Origin: CAZCAC01 sp964496575
GTDB lineage: Bacteria > Planctomycetota > UBA1135 > GCA-002686595
Assembly: GCA_964496575.1 (NCBI GenBank)
Contig: CAZCAC010000041.1
Span: forward strand, 1-64,000
Length of the DNA stretch: 64,000 nucleotides
Reading direction: 5' to 3'
Part shown: piece after piece, positions 50,678 to 60,352 of the stretch
Numbering within the stretch: position 1 is the stretch's first letter
How the letters are laid out: every line of letters begins with the position of its first letter
The notes under the pieces: generated by a model
Seen by the model: the letters and a program-made list of their open reading frames with translations, nothing else
Databases searched by the model: none
Told to the model about the DNA's origin: nothing
Program-made: the position numbers and the translations under genes

Positions 50678-53600
50678 TCAGTCCGAACGAGCCTCCTCGA
50701 TCGCCCGGGCCAGGGGCTCCAGGAACTGCCGCAGCTCGTCGGTCAGGGAGGCGGGGATCGGGGGGAGCTGACCGGCGGCCAGTTGGCGGAGGTAGGCGAC
50801 GAAGTCGGGGAAGGGGGCGGGGTACTGTTCCAGCGTGGCCAGAGCCTCTTCTTCCGCGGGGCCGAGGCCGTCGTCACCGAAGCCGGCCTTGGCGCAGGCG
50901 ACCGAGAGTTGCTGGAGAGCCTGCAGCATCTGGGCGGGCAGACTGCCGCCTCCCCCAGCGCGACGCTCGAGCTCCTCGATCAGGTCATCCCGTTTCTTGG
51001 CCCACTCGGCCGCGGCGGCAGCATCGCCACGGGCCTGGGCGATCTCGGAGAGGGTGTTGTAGCTTCTGTAGGCCTCCTTGAGCCCGAGAGACTCGCGGAT
51101 CTGGCGGGCTTCGTGGGCGTGCTGCTCGGCGGCGTCGAGGTCGCCGAGACAGAGGTGGATCCGGGCGAGTTGGGCCCACGAGCGGGCTTCGTCCGGTTTG
51201 TTGATGCGGGCCTGCTCGATCTCCAGGCTCTCCTCGACGGAGCGGCGAGCCTCCATGAAATGCCGCCGGGCGGCAGGCTCGTCGCCCCTTTCGCGGGCAG
51301 CTTCGCCTTCGCATTGGCAGACAATGCCGATGTTCTGCGCAGCTTGGCCCAAGCCAGGCTGATCCTTCAACTGCACGGCCAGCTCGCGTGATTTCTCGTA
51401 CCAGGCCCGGGCCTCGGCGAGGCGGCCAGCTTTCCGTTCGACCACACCGAGAAGATTGTAGGTCCGCATGATCGAAGCCTCGTCACCCGCTTCCTGAAAA
51501 CGCTGAAGTGCCTGCTGGTACAGATGGGTGGCGCGGTCAAGGAGGTTGCGGTCGTCGGCAAGGATGCCTTGATGCTGGAGAGTGGTTCCCTCCAGCTCCT
51601 TGTCCCCGGCCTGGCGGGCGGCGGCGAGGGCCAGGTCGTAGCGGGAATCAGCTTCATTGTAGCGGCCCAAAGACATGAGGATGCTGGCACATTGGCCATG
51701 GCCAGCGGAGACCTCTCGGCGCGCACCTCGTTCCTCATCGATTGTCAGCGCTTTCTCCGCCACGTCGAGTGCCTCGTCGTGCTGGCCGGTTCTCCTCAAG
51801 GCATTGGCCAAATCGCCCATCGTGGCGGAGAGGTTGCCTAGCTCGGTTGCAGCCCTCACGTGGTCAGGTGTGGCAAGCAACTCTTCCCAAGGCTGGCCCG
51901 CGGCACTCTCCACCAGGGTCTCCCACTGGTTGATAGCGTCCCGCAGGACAGGAACTGCTTGGGCGGAAGCGCCAGAGGAATACAGTACTCGGCCCAATGT
52001 CAAGATCGTCCCCGCCAACTGAAAAGCAGGATCGAATTCCGTGGTGTCGCGGAGACGCTCGACGAGGGCCTGCAGTTTGTCTACCGCACCTTGAGGATCG
52101 CCTCCGGTGAAGAGCGTCCAGGCGTGGTTCCTCTCAAGAGCGGCGGCTTCTTTCGTGAAGCCCGCTTGGGTCACTGCGTCCCGGAGCCACTGCACCCAGG
52201 CGTCGCGCTCGCGAAGGCGGTTGGACCGTGCTAGATAGACGTCTAGTGTGTCCCCGAGCCACGCGGCAGCTTGATGCTGGCTATCGGCCACGGCCCAGCG
52301 GACAGCGGTGCGGTAGTTGGCCTCCTCGCGATCCAGAATCTCCAGGGCTGTGCGCGATTGTGGACCTTTCAGCGCCTTTTGCAGCGAATGCATGAGGGCC
52401 AGATAGGCGCCGATAAAGCGTTCCCTCGTCTCCGGCTGCTCCGCAAGGCGGCTGTCGGCCGAGGCGATCGCCAGCGTGGGATGGAAGCGCAGGAAGGGGC
52501 GCCCCGCGACCTGGATCCCGTCCTCGATCCGCAGCAGGGCGATCCCCTGCAGCTCGCTGCGGATCGGTGCCCAGGCCTCGGGCTCGATCTGGCTCACGTC
52601 GAGCAGGTTGTCCTCGAACACCCCTCCACGGAAGAGCCCGAGCCAGGGCAGCGCCTCGCGGGCCTCCCGACTGAGATGCCGCCGGGAGAACTCCAGCGAG
52701 GCCAGCAGCGACTCGTTTCGACTCTCGTCCGCCTTCTGCCGCGACTCCTCGACCAGCTCGCCGAGGTCCTCCCGGATCCTTTCCGGCGTGAGCGTCCGCA
52801 GGTGCGGGCCGACCAGCTCCAGCGAGAGCGGATGGTCGGCCAGGTCGCTCAGCAGCGGATCGAGCTTCTCCATGGTCAGCCGGGGGTCGTCCAGCGACTG
52901 CCCATCGCGCTCCAGGATGCGGTGCAACAGCCAGAGGCTGTCCGGGCGGGCGAGGCCCTTCAGCTCCATCCGCTGCACGCCGCGCAGACCCGTCTCGCCG
53001 GGGCGGCAGGTCACCAGCACGCAGCCCCGCCCCTCGCCGGTGGTCAGGTCGTCGAAGAGGTCGGCCAGGCGGCGGCGCTCTTCATCGGTGTACGGGGTGT
53101 CGTGTTCGGCGCCGCCGTCGTCGAACTGCGGCAAGGTGCTCTCGAAGTTGTCCCAGACCATCAGCACGTCGCGCTGCTGGAAGAACTCGATCGCCCGGCG
53201 CCGCTGTTCGTTGGCGGGTAACTGATCGAACTTCGGACCCTCGCAGTAGCCTCCCAGCAGCAGTAGCCTCCCAGCAGCTGAACCACGCGATCGGCGGAGG
53301 TGCACCCCTCGAAGCTCACGAAGCAGGCACCGTCGCGGAACAGGCCGCTGCGCGTCCACCACTTGGCCGCCTCGGTGGCCAGCGCGGTCTTGCCCATGCC
53401 GCCCATCGCGTGCAGGACGATGCCGCGCCTCCGGCGGAAGAGGCGCTGCAGCTCGTAGAGCTCCTTCGCCCGCCCCTGGAATTCGTACTGCGGCGGGCGC
53501 GGGAAGCCGCCGGGCTGGCCGTGCTCCGGCGGCGGACGGAAGCCGCGCCGGCGGAGGGCGTCGTCGGCATCGCCCGAGTGAACGAGCTGGGCCAGCACCG

Positions 53601-55149
53601 CCGCGTTGTCGGCGTCCTGGTCTGGATCGGTGAAGTTGACCCACAAGAGACGGTCGAGGCTCTCCGGCAGCTCGAGCGGTTCGAACTTGACCGGCAGCAG
53701 GCGGCCCCCTTCGGGATTGAGCTCGCGGTGCTTCTCGATCTCCCAGGCGACCCACTCCGAATCCAGCGCGGCCGGGGAACCGACGACCACGGTGTAGCGG
53801 CTGTCGCGGATGCCGGCTTCGCACTGCGGTTCCAGCTCGCCGACCACGCACTCCCACTTGTCCAGCCACACGCGCAGGCCGTGCTTCTCGACCAGCCTTC
53901 GAGCCAGCGCCTCGACGCGGTCGGAGTCGTTGTGATTGTGGCTGAGGAACAGGTCGTACTGCCGCAAGGACTTCCCCGCCGCCGCGCCCGGCGGGAGCAG
54001 CGCCTCATCGGGCCCACGCTGGTACAGGTGCGGCAGGTACCAGTCCTTCAACGCGATGGTGCGCCCCTGCGGGCCGTACTCGATCCAGCGAGCCGTGGTC
54101 GAGGTCAACGCCGCGCGCCCCTGCGCAACCGCGTGCCCGATCGTCGTCCCCCGCACCAGCTCGCGGTAGAAGCGATCCAGCAGGATCCTCGCCGCCTCGA
54201 CGTGCACCGCGTGGCTCATCGACAGGACGCTGCCGACCCCCGCCTGGATCAGCCGCGGGGCGACCGACCGGAAGACCGCGGTCCTCCCCACGGTCGCGCT
54301 GCGGCAAGCCTCCAGGACGACCAGCGGGATCCGGTGCTGCGCCAGCAGGTTGCCCAGGCGATCGGCCCGCACGAAGTCGGGCTTCGACTCGCCCGAGCCC
54401 GTATCGGGCTTCTCGAAGCACAGGGCGCCGATCTGCGCCTCCTCCAGGAAGTTGCCGTGTCCATCGAAGTGGACCAGGTGATACGGCTCGCCCGCTGCCT
54501 GCCCGTCGCGGAGCATCTCCTCCATGCGCGCCAGGGTCGGCGGCCGGCAGAACTCGATCTGCACGCTGGCCCCGAGCGGATCGAGCGCGGCGAAGAGCGA
54601 CTTGGTGGTCATCCGCGGGTCGATGAAGCCCGCGTCGGCCGGGCGGCTGACGATGTAGAGGATCCGCAGCGGCAGCTCGACCGCCGGCGCCTGCTCATCC
54701 TCGCCCGGCTGGACCCCCTCCGGCACCTCCAGCTGCCGCCGGACCGAGACGCGTTGAGCCAGGCTGCCGGCGTCGTCGGCCATCAGCTCCCAGGGCAACC
54801 GCAGCAGGATCGACTGGTCCGTGGCGATCGTCAGCGTGCGCGGCTCGGGACTCTCGAGCAGCTGCTGGAGGAGGGCGCGGTTCTCGGGAGCCGCGAAGAG
54901 GGCGTCGTACAGCCGGCGGCCCCACTCGTTCAGCTGCGTCTCGATGCCGCCGGCGCGGATGACCGCCCCACCGTCCGGCAGGTCCATGTAGGTCTCGAGG
55001 TACCAGCGCAGGTTCTCGTAGTCGTCCTCCGTGAGGAACGGCGTGAGCTCGCCGTCGACACCCAGCACCTCTCCCGCCGCGTCGGTGAGCTCTGCCCGAA
55101 AGACATCGTCACCAGACGTACCGAACCGGACCCGGATTTCCTGCAACAT
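50678..55149 (-). CDS. CHAT-TIR-NB-ARC-TPR STAND protein, interrupted by a 17-bp duplication
   Basis: The 5' part (55149 to 53161) encodes a CHAT caspase-like domain with His231 in 'HFDGHG' and Cys282 in 'VVLEACRSA', then a TIR domain (about 398-515; 'YDLFLSHNHNDSDRVEALA', 'WLDKWECVVGE' with the acidic E433), then the start of an NB-ARC NTPase (P-loop 'AMGGMGKTAL', 582-590). At 53244-53277 a 17-nt tandem duplication shifts the frame. With one copy removed the frame continues: 'LLGGYCEGPKFDQ', Walker B-like 'VLMVWDNFEST', sensor 'CVLVTCRPGETG', a winged-helix region, and about ten TPR-type repeats to 50678. The restored protein has about 1,484 residues. STAND proteins of this plan detect a target with the TPR part and use TIR (NAD cleavage) or CHAT (proteolysis) to stop the cell; antiviral or programmed-death roles are inferred. 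Confidence 0.85.
53244..53277. repeat. Perfect 17-bp tandem duplication inside the STAND gene
   Basis: Two identical copies of a 17-nt unit (53244-53260 and 53261-53277). 17 is not a multiple of three. Deleting one copy restores the full frame (LLGGYCEGPKF instead of LLGGYCCWEAT). Short direct repeats of this kind arise and revert by slipped-strand replication. Confidence 0.9.
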
Positions 55150-55236
55150 GATTCACATCCCCTCTCCGTAGTGATGGCGAACACTTGCTCCATCACCTTA
55201 GGAGGTCGTCGTCGATCCCGCCAGTCGACACGACCG

Positions 55237-55270
55237 GGCCAGACGTCGGAAACGTACGACGTCTGGCCCA
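55237..55270. repeat. Perfect 13-bp inverted repeat upstream of the STAND gene
   Basis: Arms 55237-55249 and 55258-55270 are exact reverse complements, 8-nt loop. It lies in the 151-nt spacer between the stop at 55301 and the STAND start at 55149 (both minus). There is no T-run on either strand, so it may be an operator for the STAND gene as well as a factor-independent terminator stem. Confidence 0.6.
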
Positions 55271-55300
55271 CATACCCCCTGAAAAGAGCTTACCCGGCCG

Positions 55301-56263
55301 CTAGCCGCCGGCCCGACTCTGCAGGTACCCGTAGTCGATCGTCACGATCGTCTCCCCTTCGAGGGCCTCGCAATCCTCATCCACGCAGTACAGGAGCCCG
55401 TCGGGTTTGCACTCGGCGTCCTCGACCTCGAACAAGATGGCTCCGACTCCGATCGGATCTCCGACGCCCAGATTGGCGCGGCAGTACTCCGGGTCCTCGT
55501 CGCCCCCCAGGTTGAACGTCATCGGCGGGGTCAGGGGAACACCCGCGAACGATGCCGTGGAGGGTGGAGTCGCGGGCGCCGGAACCAGGTCCTCGTAGAT
55601 GGCCGATCCCTTGCCCACCGGCGCGTCGATCAGCCCGATACGGTCGACCGCGACGTCACCCACCGAGACCCTCCCCGACACCATCCCCACCGAAGCGGGC
55701 GAGTGCGTGGAGAGTTCGAGGGCGAGCGGGAACTGGGTACTCCACGCCCCGTCCGCGTGGGGCGGGGTGTAGGTGACCGGCGGGGTGATCTCCACGATGT
55801 TGAAGTCGGGGTCGTCGCCGGGGATCTCGGGGCTGCCGAAGTAGACGCCGAGGGTCGATCGGTTGGAGCGGGGATAGACGGCGACGTAGACCTCGATGTT
55901 GCCCGCAGTCCCCAGCCAGGTAAAGCCGCGAACGGCCGAGTCCAGGGTGGTCGGCACCGATGAGCTCTCGAGTGGGTTCGTCCGGAACAACCACTCGATC
56001 CGATCGGACACGGAATCGCCGTCGGAGTCGGCCTGCCAGGGTGAGGTGCCGAGGATTCGCTCCATCTTCGTCGGCAGTCCGTCGCCATCCGGGTCGGACA
56101 TGCCCATCTGGGCCACTGGTGGGGCGGGGAGCATGGCGGCTCCGAGGACGACCTCCACGGCGGGCGGACCCGGATCCGGGGAGGAGGAGAGAGCCTCGGG
56201 GTGGGCGAGGTAGGCGGAGCCGGCGGAAGCGACGAGAACAAAGCCGACGAGTCGAACGAACAT
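55301..56263 (-). CDS. Secreted protein with thrombospondin type 3-like calcium repeats
   Basis: 320 residues from ATG 56263 (AAGGAG 7 nt upstream). Signal peptide ends near GSAYL. Two TSP3-type calcium repeats follow, 'DPDGDGLPTKME' and 'DSDGDSVSDRIE' (about residues 56-90). The remaining 220 residues are beta-rich, Pro/Gly-rich and contain four Cys near the end ('YCRAN', 'CKPDGLLYCVDEDCEAL'). No catalytic motif. Probably a surface or matrix protein. Confidence 0.7.
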   Translation of the reverse strand: MFVRLVGFVLVASAGSAYLAHPEALSSSPDPGPPAVEVVLGAAMLPAPPVAQMGMSDPDGDGLPTKMERILGTSPWQADSDGDSVSDRIEWLFRTNPLESSSVPTTLDSAVRGFTWLGTAGNIEVYVAVYPRSNRSTLGVYFGSPEIPGDDPDFNIVEITPPVTYTPPHADGAWSTQFPLALELSTHSPASVGMVSGRVSVGDVAVDRIGLIDAPVGKGSAIYEDLVPAPATPPSTASFAGVPLTPPMTFNLGGDEDPEYCRANLGVGDPIGVGAILFEVEDAECKPDGLLYCVDEDCEALEGETIVTIDYGYLQSRAGG

Positions 56264-56508
56264 GTCGATCTCCTTCCAGGAGGTACTGCGGGCACGCGCC
56301 AGCCCCGCCCCGACGACCGTGGAGATGGGAATCTGCGAGCGAGAGCCCACGTGGTTGCTGAACGCACCCTGAAGGAGCCGGGGAGCGGAATCGGTTCAGC
56401 TACTTCGGCAAATGCTGCGGAGCCTGCGCCGGCCGCCACTCCAGGTACCGCTTCCACCCCGCGCCGCATCACTGGCTGCGGCTCGGGGTGGAGCGGGACC
56501 TCCCGGGA

Positions 56509-58614
56509 TCAGGAACCGGGTCGAATCAGGAACAGGGCGTCCCGCTCGGACAGGGTCAGATCCGGGGAGAGGATCACCTGGCCGTCGTTGGTCGCCGGAT
56601 CCTGATCGGGACTGCCCTGGAGTCGTCGCCACAGGATCACCGCCCCGTTCGGAGCCAGCGAGAAGGTCACGTCGTCGAGGGAGGGATTCACCAGCACCAT
56701 CCCGTTCTCGAACTCCCGCTGCAGGGCGGGTGCGGCGGAGTGGATGGTCAGGTTCCGCAGGTAGAACGGTTTCCCGCCCTGATTCTTGGGCAGGCGGAAT
56801 ACGAGGTTCACCTCGCGAGTCCCGGTCGCCGGATCGGGGTCGTTCCCGGCGCGGCGCCAGTAGAACTCGGCCAGGTACGGCTGCGTGTGCATGTTCGCCC
56901 GGGCGATGTTCGGCGAGCGCGGCTCGGGATACCGACCGTTGCACTTCATCTCGAGGATCCGGTAGCGCTGCAACGGGTCGTCGAGAGGGTCGGTCCAGAC
57001 CTCGCAGAACACGACGAGATCTCCTTCGGTGATATCCAGGGGGGGAAGCTTGACCTTCACCAGCACGTCGTCGCTGTCCGGCGCCAGCCGCAGGGTGTGC
57101 GGGCCACCGGGAACGCACATCAGCATCGAGGTCCCGTTGATGACCTGCATCTGGGACGTGAAGGAGGACGGGAAGGTCAGGCCGGTCCCGCCGAGGAGGT
57201 CGCTGGACTGGAGCGCGAGCCGCCGGGCCGGTTCCACGGGTTGTCCGAGCCAGTTGGAGATGTCGTCGACACCTCGATCGACCTCGTCGTAGATGAGCAG
57301 GTCGTCGTCGTCCGGAAGCTGTGCCCCCGTGCCGTCGTGACCGTCGGGACCGGTGAAGAACGTCAGGTGGAAGTCGAACATCGGCCCCATGGCCAAGGAC
57401 GCTCTCTCGATGTTCCAGCCGAAGTCCTGATGAGTGTAGTGCCCCGAATTGAACTTGTGGTTGATGTAGTTCATCCGCGGGCCGACCGCGTGCTCGTTCC
57501 AGAACAGGAGCCGGTTGACCCCACTCGACCAGTCCCATAGCGGGTGCGCGAACTCCTCCTGCCCGCAGGGGAACCGCTCCATCTCGATGCCGTTCGTGAC
57601 TCCGACACTTCGAGCCGTCCGCACCTTCTGACCATCGATCGTGATCAGGAAATCCTCCCCCATCGCCTGCCTCAAGAGGCTGAGGAACTCCGCGGCTCCC
57701 TCGTCCATGAGCCATTCGTAGTCGACGCCTTCGTTCTTGTCCGGAATACGGTTGTTGTCGATGTCGACCTTGCGAGTGTCATCCTTGTGCAGCGGATCCC
57801 TGAAGACCACGTCGAAGTTGACGCCCTCGTAGTCGGAGAACTGTCCCTGGTACATCGAGACGACATGGTCGAGGCGAGCAGCGACCAGGCTGTCCCCCTG
57901 GGCGTCGACCGGACCACTCAGCGAGAAATTGAACATCCAGGTGGTCACGTCGTCCTGGAACGGATCGGGCACGATGGGGGCGATGTGGGACCCCATCGCG
58001 AAGTCCTTTCCGGTGGAGAAGTACTGCCCCCGATCGACCTCGAGGGTGTTGGTGGCCGCGATGACGTCTCGGACGTAAACGTACTCACTGTCGAGCCAGT
58101 TGATGCCCCCACTCGCATCCAGGGAGCAGATCACGGCGTCATCGCCGGGCAAGAATCGATTCGGGTGCGCGACCCGGATCTCACCGAACTCGCTGCCTCC
58201 CGAACTGCTGTTGCCGGGCAGGTCGCCGAGCAGGGTCGAACCCGCGTAGTAGAGCCAATGTCCCGGAAAGTAATTCGAGTGTGTCCCGGAGTAGGTCGGT
58301 CCTCGACTCGATCCATTGGTCATCGAGTAGATGAGCTTGGACGGATACTGCGGGTGGGCGATCAGGTACTGGATATAGGGATGGACGGGGGTCGGTACGT
58401 TCGGACAGATGCCGTCCAGACGCGAGATCTTGCTGACCCAGGTGAGCTGGTCGTAGGTGTTCGTCGAGGCCAGCGTCTGGGTGCGAAACCAGATGGCGGT
58501 CGGCGCACCATCGTCGAAGATCTCGTTGTCGTACACTCCCTGGGCAGTCGTATCGGGTGCCATCGCTCCCCAGATCAGGGGAAGGAGGGTGAGCAGCTTG
58601 CACGTGTGCTTCAT
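56509..58614 (-). CDS. Large secreted protein, possible glycoside-hydrolase-like, unknown family
   Basis: 701 residues from ATG 58614 (GAGG 7 nt upstream). Signal peptide ends near TTAQ. The centre (about residues 230-470) looks like a TIM barrel of uncharacterised glycosidase type: 'DYEGVNFDVVFRDPLH', 'AAEFLSLLRQAMGEDFLITIDGQ', 'GIEMERFP', 'RMNYINHKFNSGHY'. The C-terminal 180 residues include a jelly-roll-like region ('PHTLRLAPDSDDVLVKVKLP') and a segment typical of putative glycosyl hydrolases ('FENGMVLVNPS', 'ALFLIRPG'). I cannot assign a substrate. The 245 nt between it and the gene at 56263 show nothing. Confidence 0.6.
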   Translation of the reverse strand: MKHTCKLLTLLPLIWGAMAPDTTAQGVYDNEIFDDGAPTAIWFRTQTLASTNTYDQLTWVSKISRLDGICPNVPTPVHPYIQYLIAHPQYPSKLIYSMTNGSSRGPTYSGTHSNYFPGHWLYYAGSTLLGDLPGNSSSGGSEFGEIRVAHPNRFLPGDDAVICSLDASGGINWLDSEYVYVRDVIAATNTLEVDRGQYFSTGKDFAMGSHIAPIVPDPFQDDVTTWMFNFSLSGPVDAQGDSLVAARLDHVVSMYQGQFSDYEGVNFDVVFRDPLHKDDTRKVDIDNNRIPDKNEGVDYEWLMDEGAAEFLSLLRQAMGEDFLITIDGQKVRTARSVGVTNGIEMERFPCGQEEFAHPLWDWSSGVNRLLFWNEHAVGPRMNYINHKFNSGHYTHQDFGWNIERASLAMGPMFDFHLTFFTGPDGHDGTGAQLPDDDDLLIYDEVDRGVDDISNWLGQPVEPARRLALQSSDLLGGTGLTFPSSFTSQMQVINGTSMLMCVPGGPHTLRLAPDSDDVLVKVKLPPLDITEGDLVVFCEVWTDPLDDPLQRYRILEMKCNGRYPEPRSPNIARANMHTQPYLAEFYWRRAGNDPDPATGTREVNLVFRLPKNQGGKPFYLRNLTIHSAAPALQREFENGMVLVNPSLDDVTFSLAPNGAVILWRRLQGSPDQDPATNDGQVILSPDLTLSERDALFLIRPGS

Positions 58615-58771
58615 TTCGTATCCTCGGGCATTCCTTCCCCGTGACCGCTCTGCGGACCGGGTGGGCAGGATGGGAAACGGACGCCGCGCGCCGGGAGCAC
58701 GCCTGGCGTCCTCTCGGCTTCGGCGGCCAGAGGAACGCGCGAGCTCGAGAGAACGGTGCACCGATCCCGGG

Positions 58772-58790
58772 AAAAAGGCGCCGCCGCCTT
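58772..58790 (-). terminator. Rho-independent terminator of pepD
   Basis: Minus strand, 18 nt after the pepD stop: AAGGCG (58785-58790), loop GCGG, CGCCTT (58775-58780), running directly into TTTTT (58772-58776, partly shared with the stem). Confidence 0.7.
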
Positions 58791-58807
58791 CTCCGGATTG
58801 GTACCGA

Positions 58808-60259
58808 CTACTTCGTCAGCTCCTCCATCAACGCCGTCAGGTAGACCCAGAAGCGCTGCACCGACGAGATCGAGATCCGCTCGTCGGGGCTGTGCGGGGC
58901 GAAGATCGAGGGGCCGATCGAGATCATGTCCATCCCCGGGATCCGCTCGCCGAGGATCCCGCACTCGAGGCCGGCGTGGACCGCCTTGACCTCCGGCTCG
59001 GAGCCGAACTGCTGCTGGTAGATGGAGCGGGCGCGCGCCAGCAGGGCGCTCTGGAGGTCAGGTTGCCACCCGGGGTAGCCCTCGTCGCGGTGGACCGTCC
59101 CGCCGGCGCTCTCGATCGCGCTACAGATCTCGTCGCGGATCGCCGTCAGCTCCGCCTCCACCGACGAGCGGGAGCTGGTGAGCACCGTCAGCACGCCGCC
59201 CTCGTCCTTGACCACGGCGAGGTTGTTCGAGGTCTCCACCAGCCCCTCGATGTCGCGGCTCATCTTGGTCCAGCCCACCGGGATCTTCAGGAGGAGCTGC
59301 AGGAAGGGACCGAGGTCGGGAGGCAGCATCGTCACCTCTGCGCTTTCGGTGGATTCCACGCTCATCGAAATGCCGGGATCGGCCTCGCCGAGACTCGCCC
59401 TCTCACTCGCCAGTCGGCCCTCGACCAGCGCCTTCAGCTCGGCGACCTTCGCCTCGGGCACCCGCACCACGGTGCGCGCCTCGCGCGGGATCGCGTTGTG
59501 CAGGTTGCCGCCGGCGAGGGTGTCGGAGGCGCTGACCAACCCCCGCTCGATCCCTTCGACCAGCGTCTGGGCGAGGATCGCGATCGCGTTGCCGCGGCCG
59601 ACGTGCGCGTCGAGGCCGGAGTGCCCGCCGAGCAACCCGCCGATCTTCAGCTCGAGCGCGGTCGTTCCCGCGGGAGGCGCCTGTCGCGGCACGTGGAACT
59701 CGCCGTGCTGATCTCCCCCACCGGCGCAGCCGATGTACAACGCACCTTCCTCCTCGGTATCGATATTGATCAGCAGCCGCCCGGTGATCATCGTCTCGTC
59801 GATCCCCGACGCCCCGGTCAGCCCGGTCTCCTCCTCGACGGTGCAGAGCACCTCGAGCGGCCCGTGCTTCACCTCGGGGTCGTCGGCGAGCGCCAGCGCC
59901 ATGGCGATGCCAATCCCGTTGTCCGCACCGAGGGTCGTGCCCCGCGCCTTGACGAAGTCACCGTCGACGTATGCGTCGATCCCCTGCGTGGCGAAGTCGT
60001 GCTCGGTGTCGTTGTTCTTCTCGCACACCATGTCGAGGTGCCCCTGCAACACCACCGTCGGCGCGCCCTCGCACCCCGGCTTGGCGGGGATGCGCACGAT
60101 CAGGTTGCCGACGTCGTCGACCTGGCCGCTCCAGCCCCGCTCGCGGGCGAGCGACAGGAGGTCGTCGCGAAGGGCCGCCTCGTGCTCGGAGCAGTGGGGC
60201 GTGGCGCAGATGCGCGCGAAGTGTTTCCAGATCAGCCGCGGTTCGAGGTCATCGAGCAC
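58808..60259 (-). CDS. pepD: Aminoacyl-histidine dipeptidase (M20 family)
   Basis: 483 residues from GTG 60259 (AGGAGG 8 nt upstream). Zinc peptidase of the M20C/PepD type: 'VLQGHLDMVCEKN' (His and catalytic Asp), 'GTTLGADNGIGIAM' (bridging Asp), 'TVEEETGLTGA' (catalytic and ligand Glu), 'NIDTEEEG', 'GGLLGGHSGLD' (His), and the final ligand His in 'IFAPHSPDE'. It cleaves Xaa-His dipeptides such as carnosine in the cytoplasm. Strong terminator downstream. Confidence 0.95.
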   Translation of the reverse strand: MLDDLEPRLIWKHFARICATPHCSEHEAALRDDLLSLARERGWSGQVDDVGNLIVRIPAKPGCEGAPTVVLQGHLDMVCEKNNDTEHDFATQGIDAYVDGDFVKARGTTLGADNGIGIAMALALADDPEVKHGPLEVLCTVEEETGLTGASGIDETMITGRLLINIDTEEEGALYIGCAGGGDQHGEFHVPRQAPPAGTTALELKIGGLLGGHSGLDAHVGRGNAIAILAQTLVEGIERGLVSASDTLAGGNLHNAIPREARTVVRVPEAKVAELKALVEGRLASERASLGEADPGISMSVESTESAEVTMLPPDLGPFLQLLLKIPVGWTKMSRDIEGLVETSNNLAVVKDEGGVLTVLTSSRSSVEAELTAIRDEICSAIESAGGTVHRDEGYPGWQPDLQSALLARARSIYQQQFGSEPEVKAVHAGLECGILGERIPGMDMISIGPSIFAPHSPDERISISSVQRFWVYLTALMEELTK

Positions 60260-60352
60260 GGGTATGTCCTCCTGAGAAGAGCCGGCCCGCCGGTTCTCGC
60301 GGGCTCCAACGCGTGGGGTGAGATGGCGCGGAGTATAGCCAAATCGACCGGA

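Noticed and set aside
53410..55515. Long plus-strand frame opposite the CHAT-TIR region
   Set aside because: Antisense shadow; CHAT and TIR motifs lie on the minus strand.
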